NCBI RefSeq assembly: GCF_002218045.2
Contig: NZ_AP018685.1
Location: forward strand, 558,001-622,000
Length of the DNA: 64,000 nt
From: Vibrio rumoiensis
GTDB taxonomy: Bacteria > Pseudomonadota > Gammaproteobacteria > Enterobacterales > Vibrionaceae
Reading direction: 5' to 3'
Part shown: positions 37,110-46,100 of the stretch, one piece after another
Layout of the letters: the number at the start of each line of letters is the position of its first letter
Numbering within the stretch: the first letter of the stretch is position 1
The notes under the pieces: model-generated
Told to the model about the DNA's origin: nothing
Database searches by the model: none
Seen by the model: the letters and a program-made list of their open reading frames with translations, nothing else
Translations under genes and position numbers: made by a program

Positions 37110-37220
37110 GTCATCCTGAAAAGCGACGTAGGAGCGTAGTTCAGGATCTCCTACAGAAATGTGAGTACTCAACGTGTGGCAGGAGATCCTGAATCACGTT
37201 CGTTCCTCACTGTTCAGGAT
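37110..37220. repeat. Long hairpin repeat, copy 2, cut by an IS1111-type element
   Basis: GTCATCCTGAAAAGCGACGT begins the left arm; the right arm ends CTCACTGTTCAGG and is then interrupted. Relative to the copy at 24914-25006 the final ATGAC reappears after the element at 38576-38580, so the element landed in the tip of the repeat. Confidence 0.8.
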
Positions 37221-37305
37221 AATGTAATGGACCCACCCTTTTATACGGCTTCGCAATGAGCCATGATGAAAGTGTCAAACTACATCAAATAAGGGCAGGT
37301 CCACT

Positions 37306-38326
37306 ATGAAGATTACAACAGCTGGCTTGGATATAGCAAAAAATAAGTTTCATTTTTATGGTGTTAATCAAGTCGGGAAGAAAGTTAAAAAACGAGTGCT
37401 AACTCGTTCTGAAGTTCTTCCTTTCTTTAGCACATTAGAGCCAACATTGGTTGTCATTGAATCTTGTGGAAGTGCAAGCCATTGGGGAAGAAAACTCAAA
37501 GAGCTTGGTCATGAAGTAAAATTAATAGCACCACAATATGTGGTGCCTTATAGACGAAAAAATAAAAATGACTTCAATGATGCCGAAGCGATAGCGGAGG
37601 CGGCTCAACGAAGTAATATGACTTTTGTACCGATTAAGACAATAGAACAACAAGATGTTCAAATGCTACTGAGAGTACGTGACCGACATATTCAAAGTCG
37701 AACACAGCTCAGCAATCAAATCCGTGGCTTGCTCGCAGAATATGGATTAATTATCTCATCGGTGGGCAGAGCAGCCTTAAGGAAAGAATTGCCAGAGTTT
37801 TTAGAAGATGCTGAAAATGATTTAACCAGTACAAGTCGAGCCTTATTCTCTGAACTCTATGAAGAGCTCATACAGCTTGAATCTGTGATTAAAAGTATGA
37901 TAAAAAGTCGAAGGCATGGTTAAATTAAATGATATCTGTCTTCGAGCCCAAACCGTTGTTGGTATAGGGCCTATCACCGCAGCGGCACTTTATGCTGCCA
38001 TTGGAAATGGACATAATTTTTCAAATGGTCGCCATTTTTCAGCATGGTGCGGGTTGGTGCCTAAACAGCACTCAACTGGCGGAAAAAGCGTTTTGTTAGG
38101 GATAACGAAACGAGGTAATCCTTATTTACGCACTTTACTGAATCATGGTGCTCGAACGGTTTTAAAATATTGTGAAATGAAAGATGATAAATTGAGCCTA
38201 TGGGCTCAAAGGCTTAAAAAAGAAAAGCATTACAACCAAGCCAGTATTGCAGTCGCAAATAAGTTAGCAAGAATCGTCTGGGCAGTAATCAGCAAGAATG
38301 AAAGCTATCAAGTCGATTACGTTTAA
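37306..38326 (+). pseudogene. IS1111-type transposase, frameshifted
   Basis: Two overlapping frames (37306-37923 and 37916-38326) together match the 340-residue transposase of copy 2. Compared with copy 2, two bases are missing in the A-rich stretch around 37898-37910 (ATAAAAAGTCG against ATAAAAAAGTAG), which throws the frame. The RuvC-like DEDD domain (Asp9, Glu52, Asp89, Asp92) is in the first frame, and the C-terminal Transposase_20 domain with the catalytic serine is in the second. Probably inactive unless helped in trans. Confidence 0.92.
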
Positions 38327-38341
38327 GAAGTAATAGAGTAA

Positions 38342-38560
38342 AACACTCACCATCAGTTGCGAAATGAGTTTGAATGGATAATAAACAGTTAAACTGAGCT
38401 ACTTAAAAACTACCTGCGTCATAGGCTCTTAGAAGCCGTCGGGATGATAAAGTTAAGTAGCAGCAGATTGCATCCAGGCTATGGGATTAAAGCCCTATTA
38501 ATAAGCCGAATATATGAAGGCAATAACTATTTTATTAAACGCTCAAAATCACTTGCAAAC
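38342..38560 (+). ncRNA. Candidate bridge/seek RNA of IS1111 copy 1
   Basis: 3' non-coding region conserved with copy 2. Outer stem CTACTTAA (38399-38406) with TTAAGTAG (38453-38460). Inside is an internal loop with CGTCAT (38417-38422) on one side and GGGATGAT (38441-38448) on the other, closed by the GGCT/AGCC hairpin (38424-38437). Farther on, a GCC/GGC hairpin displays ATATATG (38510-38516), the same 7 bases as the element's right end. The reconstructed target is TTCAGG-ATGACGAG. IS1111-group guide RNAs are known to be encoded downstream of the transposase. Confidence 0.75.
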
Positions 38561-38578
38561 TGGGTGGGTCCATATATG

Positions 38579-38917
38579 ACGAGCTTGAAAAAAACCGTTC
38601 CAAGAAACAAGTTCCTAGTTATTGGTCCCTAGTTCCTAGGAAAGAGCAAAAGAAAAACGTGACTCGTTCCTCGGCCGCTACGCTATTCGTATATCGAAAG
38701 AGAAAAAGCAGTTCTTAGTAGCTAGTCCCTAGTTTCTAGGAAAAACAAAAGCGCAGATCGAGCAACGAGAAACAAGTGTCCGAGACACGAGACTCGAAAA
38801 AAAACATCTAAAACTCGAATCCACTTGTCGGCACTCGAGCGAAGCGTCCTCGTACCTCGTCCCCTTTTCTAGGGACTAGGTACTAGTAAACTAGAAACCT
38901 AAAAATACAGGTGCAGC
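38579..38917. repeat. Repeat-packed spacer before mshC
   Basis: No gene. It holds three CTAG-rich repeats (38611-38640, 38710-38740, 38868-38900). Between them are GC-richer segments with ACTCG / GCTACGC / CGAGCGAAGCG motifs like those at 51005-51110 and 62391-62560. In an MSHA locus the pilin genes mshB-mshA would be expected just before mshC; none is here. Confidence 0.75.
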
Positions 38918-39430
38918 ATGTCTAATCGTTATTCATCACAACGTGGGTTTACGTTAGTTGAGCTCACCATCGTTATCGTTATCTTAGCGATTCTTTCTGT
39001 GTATGCTGCGAGTCGCTTTCAAGGTGCTTCTTCTTTCTCTCCTTACGCAGCACAAACACAAGCTATTTCGGTTATTCGTCAAATTCAATTAGCACGTATG
39101 CAATCGAATATGCCGGATGGTGAAGATAACCCTCAATATCAACTGCATATTACGGGGACTTGTTTAGGTTCTCCTGCTGCCTGCTCCGGTAATGAATCAT
39201 TAAGCAGTAAAGTACAAGTGGATGGGCAAGATTTAAGTTTTACCGTGACTCCCAATGTCGCTGACATCCAATTTGATTTATTAGGACGCCCATTACCATT
39301 AACACCTTCGGGAAATAGCACTACTGGTACGCAATACCAGATAACCATTAAAGCCAAAGGCAACAATGTAGAAAGCACAACCGTGTGTATTAATTCAGAA
39401 GGGTTTGTTTCGGGAGTTGAGTGCCAATGA
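38918..39430 (+). CDS. mshC: MSHA minor pilin MshC
   Basis: Type IV prepilin, 170 residues. Short basic leader and prepilin-peptidase site QRG-FTLVEL (Glu+5 in place), the hydrophobic helix VIVILAILSVYAASRF, then a globular domain with two cysteine pairs (CLGSPAAC, CINSEGFVSGVEC). It is the first of four closely packed pilin-like genes: its stop overlaps the mshD start (ATGA). The gene is intact although the export machinery genes are missing from the locus. Confidence 0.88.
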   Translation: MSNRYSSQRGFTLVELTIVIVILAILSVYAASRFQGASSFSPYAAQTQAISVIRQIQLARMQSNMPDGEDNPQYQLHITGTCLGSPAACSGNESLSSKVQVDGQDLSFTVTPNVADIQFDLLGRPLPLTPSGNSTTGTQYQITIKAKGNNVESTTVCINSEGFVSGVECQ

Positions 39431-40023
39431 TGAATCATAAAATCAAACAGAATCGTCAAGGCGGTTTTACCCTAATTGAAAGTATTGTTGCCATGGTTGT
39501 CATGGGGATCGCCATGACCATTCTGTTTTCGGTGTTCTTCCCTCGGGTAGAAGATTCCGGGCGCCCTCAATACATTGTCCGAGCATCAGCTTTAGGTCAA
39601 AGCGTTATGAATACAGTGTTATCTCGTAGTTTTGACCAAGCGAGTGATCCAAGTGGAGGCATTATTCGTTGTGACGATACGACCATTAATTCCGATCTTG
39701 ATAATGATGCACCTAAATGTATTGGTGCCACAGGACCAGATTCCGGAGAGTCGGTGGCGAATGATTTTAATGATACGGATGACTATATAGGTTGTTGGGA
39801 GCAGACCAGCGAATCGACAACTTGTGCTCCATTATCCGAATTGATTAACGACAGCTCTAAATATCCTAACTTTAAGGTTGAAGTGAATGTTGAAGACATT
39901 AACTCTCCAGAATTAACCTCAGGTCAACCGGCAGCCACTCATATTCTTAAAAAAGTCATCGTAACGGTGTCGGCGCAACGTTATGAATCATTTAGATTAG
40001 TCGCCTATCGAGGTAACTACTAA
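39427..40023 (+). CDS. mshD: MSHA minor pilin MshD
   Basis: Prepilin-like protein of 198 residues. Processing site QGG-FTLIES followed by a hydrophobic helix (IVAMVVMGIAMTILFSVFF), a soluble domain with several cysteines, and a C-terminal strand ending FRLVAYRGNY. The ATG at 39427 overlaps the mshC stop by four bases. It overlaps mshO by one base (TAATG). Confidence 0.87.
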   Translation: MMNHKIKQNRQGGFTLIESIVAMVVMGIAMTILFSVFFPRVEDSGRPQYIVRASALGQSVMNTVLSRSFDQASDPSGGIIRCDDTTINSDLDNDAPKCIGATGPDSGESVANDFNDTDDYIGCWEQTSESTTCAPLSELINDSSKYPNFKVEVNVEDINSPELTSGQPAATHILKKVIVTVSAQRYESFRLVAYRGNY

Positions 40024-40796
40024 TGCAACGTTCTCATCGTGGCCAACGGGGTTTTACTTTAATTGAATTAGTTATCACCATCGTTGTGGTGGGGATTATG
40101 ATCCTGGGAATTGCTGGCTTTATTGAGTTAGGCACTAAAGGTTATGCCGATACCGTTGATCGCCAACAACTGCAAAACCAAGCTCGCTTTGTCGTCGAGA
40201 AACTCACCCGTGAAGTTCGACACGCGGTACCTAACAGCTTTGAGCAAACCGACCAATGTATTTCTTTCTACCCAATTGATTACGCAGGTGCGTATGCTGT
40301 TTTGCCTACGTCAGACGATACGATATTTAAATTTGTTGTGGTGAACGCTCCTCTTACAGGGACTGCGGGTAGCAGCAAACTATCTGGCAAGAAGTTGGTT
40401 GTTAACCCTAGCACTCAAGATGATCTTAATACTGAAAACAGCAATAGTATCGTGCTATCAAATGTTCAACCGAACTCCGATGACACTGGTGTTTTTGAAA
40501 CCGATGTGGATTCAACAGAGTTTAACCAAGGAACCGTAACGAATTCAGTGAGTAACCGGTTATATATTTACAGTAATAAAGTGTCTTATTGCCTAGAAGG
40601 CACTCGTTTATTGCGTAATGATGTCGCCGTTGCTGATGCTCTGACTTCAGATTCCTCGTTTGCTAGTGGGGATACGAATAGTACCAACTCCGACTCTTTA
40701 TCTCGTAGTGGCCTTATTCATATTAAGCTTTCCTTTAAACAGAATGATGAAACCACTGAGTATGAAAATGATATTCAAGTGTTAAATGTGCCGTAA
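40023..40796 (+). CDS. mshO: MSHA minor pilin MshO
   Basis: 257 residues. Prepilin site QRG-FTLIEL, long hydrophobic segment (VITIVVVGIMILGIAGFIEL), and a larger soluble domain as in GspJ/PilW-like minor pilins. Two cysteines (DQCISFY, SYCLEG). It is translationally tied to mshD. Confidence 0.88.
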   Translation: MQRSHRGQRGFTLIELVITIVVVGIMILGIAGFIELGTKGYADTVDRQQLQNQARFVVEKLTREVRHAVPNSFEQTDQCISFYPIDYAGAYAVLPTSDDTIFKFVVVNAPLTGTAGSSKLSGKKLVVNPSTQDDLNTENSNSIVLSNVQPNSDDTGVFETDVDSTEFNQGTVTNSVSNRLYIYSNKVSYCLEGTRLLRNDVAVADALTSDSSFASGDTNSTNSDSLSRSGLIHIKLSFKQNDETTEYENDIQVLNVP

Positions 40797-40807
40797 ATGA
40801 GTGAGAT

Positions 40808-41299
40808 ATGAGAATGATGAAAACGAATCCTTTATCTTACCGTAAGCAGTCGGGCAGCGTATTAATTGTGGTGATCTTTGTCGTGGTGGTCATGGGCTTA
40901 CTGGCGGCGACGATGGCTCGCTTAGAGTGGTCAAACCAAGATACTCAAAGCCGTGAAATTATGGGTAACCGCGCGTGGTTTATGGCGCACTCTGCGAATG
41001 AATGGGCATTGACCTACTTGTACCCATTAAATCAGTCTGCAAGTGACCCTGCAGATATTGAAGCGAGATGCACCACACTACAAGCGAATTCGGCAGCTGC
41101 TTTAGGGGCACTATTTAGCTCTGAAAGTGAATACAGTAATTGTACGGTTAAAGTCTTGAATTGCCGTGCATACAATGTCACTGCGGATACCGATAAATAC
41201 ACCTATTTTAAGCTCCATGCTGAGGCCACTTGTGGTGACAGCCAAGGGTTGTTTGCGGTTGAGCGAGCCCAAGATGTGGTGGTAAAAGCCATTAAATAA
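40808..41299 (+). CDS. mshP: MSHA biogenesis protein MshP
   Basis: 163 residues. N-terminal SGSVLIVVIFVVVVMGLLAATMARLEW resembles PilX/GspK-type minor pilins, which have a less typical processing site (here QSG-SVLIVV). Four cysteines in the soluble part. It starts 11 bases after mshO. The conserved order mshC-D-O-P supports the name. Confidence 0.85.
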   Translation: MRMMKTNPLSYRKQSGSVLIVVIFVVVVMGLLAATMARLEWSNQDTQSREIMGNRAWFMAHSANEWALTYLYPLNQSASDPADIEARCTTLQANSAAALGALFSSESEYSNCTVKVLNCRAYNVTADTDKYTYFKLHAEATCGDSQGLFAVERAQDVVVKAIK

Positions 41300-41421
41300 C
41301 GAGTTTTAAATCGCTATTTTTTTGAACTGATTGAATTTGTTCGAGCTTAGTCTGAAGTGAGTTTTACTTCTGAGTAACTTCTCAATTCTCCCTTTTTGTA
41401 TGTTGTAAGCGGGAATATCCA

Positions 41422-41826
41422 ATGAAACCTTCCTTTCTGAGTAAGACTACTATGAAAAGTATTTTACTCAACAAGTTGAATTGCCTTGTTAATTCTTTCT
41501 CTTTGATGCTGTGCTTGCTTGCATTAAGCTTAATTTCTCAAGCGAGCTGGGCTGATGAGACTTGTTCGGTGAAAGGTAATAAAGATTTTGATATTACCGT
41601 CAGCATAGACAGTTACGATCCGGCTTTGTCTTATGATGTTTATTATGAAAAAAATGGTAGCGTTGTAATATGGTCGAACCATGATTCGAGCGCGGTTATC
41701 TATGAAACATCACTGCAAGAAGGGCAAAACTATCAACTGAAGTTCTTCTATGATTCAGCCTCTTCGATGGTCACCTATTATAAGAATGAAAATGACTCAG
41801 CGGTTTGGTCTCAAGGAATAATGTAA
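41422..41826 (+). pseudogene. mshQ: mshQ-like gene, 5' fragment (split by IS1111 copy 2)
   Basis: 134 codons: signal peptide (hydrophobic core LMLCLLALSLISQASWA), then the N-terminal domain shared with the downstream paralogue (TCSVKGNKDFDITVSIDSYD against SCSVKSQQNMAITMKITIYQ). The native frame ends at ...SAVWSQG (41817); the last two codons and the stop belong to the insertion sequence. It continues at 43200. Confidence 0.92.
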
Positions 41827-41904
41827 TGGACCCACCCTTTTATACGGCTTCGCAATGAGCCATGATGAAAGTGACAAACTACATCAAATAAGGGCAGGTC
41901 CACA

Positions 41905-42927
41905 ATGAAGATTACAACAGCTGGCTTAGATATAGCAAAAAATAAGTTTCATTTTTATGGTGTTAATCAAGTTGGGAAGAAAGTTAAAAAACGAGTGCTA
42001 ACTCGTTCTGAAGTCCTTCCTTTCTTTAGTACATTGGAGCCAACTCTTGTTGTCATTGAGTCTTGTGGTAGTGCTAATCATTGGGGACGAAAGCTCATAG
42101 AGCTTGGCCATGAGGTAAAATTGATAGCACCACAATATGTTGTTCCTTATAGACGAAAAAATAAGAACGATTTTAATGATGCTGAAGCGATAGCAGAGGC
42201 CGCTCAACGAAGTAACATGACTTTTGTACCGATTAAGTCAATCGAGCAACAAGATATACAAATGTTATTGCGCATTAGAGATAGGCATGTTCAAAATCGA
42301 GTTCAGCTCGGTAATCAAATCCGAGGTTTACTTGCCGAATATGGCTTAATTATTCCATCTTTGGGAAAAGCCGCGTTAAGAAAAGCATTACCCGAGTTTC
42401 TAGAAGATGCTGAAAATGAATTAACAGCTTCCAGTCGAGTCTTATTTTCAGAGTTGTATGAAGAATTACTTCAACTTGATGAAGTGATTAAAGCCTATGA
42501 TAAAAAAGTAGAAGGCGTTTCAAAGTTAAATGAAACATGCAGTCGAGCTCAAACGGTTGTGGGTATTGGGCCAATCACCGCTGCAGCTCTTTATGGTGCA
42601 ATAGGTGATGGGCATAATTTTGCTAATGGCCGTCATTTTTCTGCATGGTGTGGTTTAGTTCCAAAGCAGAACTCGACCGGAGGAAAGAGTGTTTTGTTAG
42701 GAATAACAAAACGTGGCAATCCTTACTTGCGAACTTTGCTTAATCACGGAGCCAGAACCGTTTTAAAAAACTGTGAAGGAAAAAACGATAGATTGAGCCT
42801 GTGGGCTCAAAAGCTCAAGAAAGAAAAACACTATAATCAGGCGTGTATTGCGGTAGCCAATAAATTGGCCAGAATAGTCTGGGCTGTCATCAGTAAAGAT
42901 GAAGACTACCAAGCAAATTACATTTAA
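41905..42927 (+). CDS. IS1111-type transposase, intact
   Basis: 340-residue DEDD transposase that works with a guide RNA. The RuvC-like domain has Asp9 (GLDIAKN), Glu52 (VIESCGS), Asp89 and Asp92 (KNDFNDAEAI), followed by a coiled linker and the C-terminal Transposase_20 domain (~210-300) with the serine in KQNSTGGKS (~256). No internal stop. It could mobilise copy 1 in trans. Confidence 0.95.
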   Translation: MKITTAGLDIAKNKFHFYGVNQVGKKVKKRVLTRSEVLPFFSTLEPTLVVIESCGSANHWGRKLIELGHEVKLIAPQYVVPYRRKNKNDFNDAEAIAEAAQRSNMTFVPIKSIEQQDIQMLLRIRDRHVQNRVQLGNQIRGLLAEYGLIIPSLGKAALRKALPEFLEDAENELTASSRVLFSELYEELLQLDEVIKAYDKKVEGVSKLNETCSRAQTVVGIGPITAAALYGAIGDGHNFANGRHFSAWCGLVPKQNSTGGKSVLLGITKRGNPYLRTLLNHGARTVLKNCEGKNDRLSLWAQKLKKEKHYNQACIAVANKLARIVWAVISKDEDYQANYI

Positions 42928-42962
42928 GTAGTAAAAACACAGCTATAAAAATACAGAGTTAC

Positions 42963-43182
42963 AACACTCACCATCAGTTGCGAAATGAATTTGAACGGAT
43001 AATAGACAGTTAAACTGTGCTACTTAAAAACTACTCCTGTCATTGGCTCAAAGAAGCCGTCGGAATGATAAAGTTAAGTAGAAGCAGATTGCATCCAGGC
43101 TATGGGATTAATGCCCAATGAATAAGCCGAATATATGAAGGCAATAACTATTTTATTAACTGCTCAAAATCACTTGCAAACT
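42963..43182 (+). ncRNA. Candidate bridge/seek RNA of IS1111 copy 2
   Basis: Same architecture as copy 1: stem CTACTTAA (43020-43027) with TTAAGTAG (43074-43081), guide-like GTCAT (43039-43043) and GGAATGAT (43062-43069) in the internal loop, GGCT/AGCC hairpin (43045-43058), donor-like ATATATG (43131-43137). The target reconstructed from mshQ is CAAGGA-ATGACCGAA, so the loop sequence GGAATGA is identical to the target top strand. Confidence 0.76.
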
Positions 43183-43199
43183 GGGTGGGTCCATATATG

Positions 43200-46100
43200 A
43201 CCGAACCGGTGGATTTTCATAATGGTGAGTCTATTTTTACTGAAGGCGGGGCGGATGACTTGTCGTGTGAATCCGGTTCGGTTGAACCTCCTGCAGCTAT
43301 CCCCGATGTTTGTGAGTTAGTTCCCGACACCTTGCAAAGTAATTATTATGCCGGTGGTAGTGTCTATGGCAATTTGTCGACGACTCCTGGAGCTGGAAAT
43401 AAAATTTATTTGCCTTCCGATGACACCAACATGTCGTTTAATTCTACCTTTTCTTCAGATTGTTTTTATCCTGAAGCCGGTGGTCCCGTTGCTTGTAAAG
43501 TTGACCCTAATAAGCTGACACCGGGATACCCTTTTGTGTTAGAAGATCATTTTACTGGTGAGCTTCTTTCCATTGCTGCGGGGGAAACGCAGACATTAGA
43601 AAGTGGAGAATATTGGTTTGATACCATCACATTTGGAGGCGATAACGCGTCACTTGCGGTGAATGGCCCTGTCGTCATTCATTATAAGCAATTAATTATT
43701 CCCCATACGGGCAGTAATACGCGGGTTTATATTAATGATGGTGGTGATCCTAAAAACGTACTTTTTATCGGGCATGGACCAGAGGCCGCGGTATTAACAG
43801 AACATGACTCTGCTGCCATTACTTCTTTCGCTCATTATTATGTGGCAAATGAATCAGCTCAAGGTTTAACACTCGGTGGCAGCAACTCTATCTTTTATGG
43901 CGGTCTGGCGGCGAATGCTGTCTCTTTAAGCGGTACTGATAACGTGTTTAACGGTGAGGGCAGTTGTGGCGATCCTGATCCAACTCCGCCGGAGCCTGAA
44001 CCGGATCCCGATCTCTGTACTTTCTTCCCAAGTGGGCTTCAGGGCAACGTGTATGATGACCAAGGGAAAGTATCGGTTCCTATCGTGGTTAAAGACGGTA
44101 ATGGCGGTGGCGGTAACCGTATTTATTTAGATGAAGAGGGCGTTTTAGGCTTTAGTGCGGCAGATAATAGTATCTACCCATCAAATGTGGGCACCCCATC
44201 GAGTGGTTGTGTTTATCGTAATGAAGATGGAACATTCCCGGCCAGTAATGAAACTCATGCTGCGCTTGAGTGTAATATTGATCCTAATTTAGATGCCTTT
44301 GATGGCGCACCTCCAATGCTTGATGTATTTGACCCCTCTGGCGACGCGATTCAAGGGATTGATAACGGTGAAGTGACGGCTAGTCCAGGGAATTATTCCA
44401 CGATTGCATTTGCGAATAATGCCAGCGTAGTCGTGTTAACGGCGGGTACTTATTGGATTGATATGCTAGATTTCAGTAAGAATGGATCGATATTAAAAAC
44501 GGCGGGTGATGGCCAAGTTATTATTCATTACAACCATATTAATTTCGGTGGTGACAGGGTATTTGTTAATGCGGATACCAATCGTAGTAATGAGTTCTCA
44601 CAAACGCCAGAAACGATTGATTCGATCCGTGGTGAGTACTCTCCAACGAATTTAATGTTGCTCGGACATGGGCCTGATTCTGGTTTAAATAACCCCCACA
44701 GTGATACATATATCAATGCATTGTGGTATATCTCGCCAGAATCAACGAAAGGGGTTGATATTGAATCGACCCAACGTTTTCAGTTTTCAGGAGCACTTTC
44801 TGCTCCACAAGTTACGATAACGGGTGGTTCGGATTATAGTTATGTCTATTCAATTCCGGGTGTGGCTTGTCCTCAACCAGATCCTGATGCCAGCTACACG
44901 ATAGAAGTCACACCGGATGACGGGTATTCGCTAAGCTGTGATGCGCCGAATATCACGTTTACCGTCAAAGATGATAGCGGTGAAATTGCCACTGATTACG
45001 ATGGTTATATCAATGCCACATTCCCGAATGGCTTAGTGCCAGATAACGCCAATATTATCCAAGGTAAAGTCATCGATGCGGATAATAATGTTTATCAACC
45101 GGTTGATGGGCAAGTGATCGTGCCGGTTTCTTCTGGCGAGTATAAGTCTTATGAAGTGAAAGGTGAGTTGGCGGATGATACTAGCCAAGTCGATACTGGT
45201 AACATCGAATTTGTCCCTTTTGCTTTTTATATTGACGATCAGCATGTGATTGCGAATAAAGCACAATCGGTTGAAGTGAGAGCCTTAGCTTGTGATAGTG
45301 GTACTCATGACAAAGTCGCAGTAAGTTACTCGGGGACGCCAGAGGTCAGCTCTACACTACAAGAGCCTAATGGTGGTGTTGGAACGTTAAGTTTTGAACC
45401 TGTGTTCGCGAGTGAAGATAATGGCGAAACGTCAACGGATTTAACGTTCACTGATTCGGGTAAAGTTGCCGTAACCATAGAAGACAAAAACTTTGACTGT
45501 ACTGGGTATGAAGGTTGTCCAATAGGTGAAGATGGTCAGTCTGATGGTGTGATGAAAGGGGGCTTTACCGTTTATGCTCGTCCATGGACATTTGCGATTT
45601 GTGATGCTCAAGGTTCGAAAATGGATGGAACGATCACCGATAGTGCCAGCTTAGGTTATAAAGCGGCAGGTCAAGAATTTGATTTATATGTACGTCCATT
45701 ACGCTGGGTGTCTGGAAATACCGATCCTGTAATTGGTGCTGAGAATATTGATGTCACCGATATGTGTGATAAACCAATTACACAAAACTATTTATCATCA
45801 GGCTCACCGGATTCGACGATGCAATTGAGTTATGAGTTGGCACAACCGAGTGCCGATGTTGGTCATGCAGGTTCGTTGTCGGGTACTCAATCTTTGGCGA
45901 ATACAGAGAGTAGTGGTACCGGGGAAAGTGGCTATTATAATTTCTCTCAATTGGCTTGGTCGGAAGTTGGCGTGTTAACCGTGAAAATGGATACTGCTGA
46001 AGATTATTACGGTATGAATATCAACCAAGGCTACCGTAATATCGGACGTTTTTATCCAGATCATTTATCGATTCTAGAAAATACTTGGAGCTACGCTGAA

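Larger units (their letters stand above)
37219..38578 (+). mobile_element. IS110-family (IS1111 group) element, copy 1, defective transposase
   Basis: About 1.36 kb. Subterminal inverted repeats ATGGACCCACCC at 37227-37238 and its complement at 38562-38573, the layout of the IS1111 group. It has no clear target duplication. It shares outer limits ATAATGTAATGG and CCATATATG with copy 2. Contents are a frameshifted transposase and a ~235-base 3' non-coding region. The two copies differ at many positions, so this is not a recent duplication. Confidence 0.92.
41818..43199 (+). mobile_element. IS110-family (IS1111 group) element, copy 2, intact
   Basis: About 1.38 kb. Subterminal inverted repeats ATGGACCCACCC at 41826-41837 and its complement at 43183-43194. 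It is in the same orientation as copy 1. Removing it rejoins mshQ in frame: CAAGGA followed by either ACCGAA or ATGACCGAA. Confidence 0.94.

Noticed and set aside
37898..37925. Programmed frameshift in IS1111 copy 1
   Set aside because: Copy 2 encodes the whole transposase in one frame, so the two-frame state of copy 1 is a lesion, not a conserved recoding signal.
38579..38917. Possible CRISPR-like array before mshC because of repeated short motifs
   Set aside because: The repeats differ in length, spacing and orientation, the spacers are irregular, and no cas genes are near.
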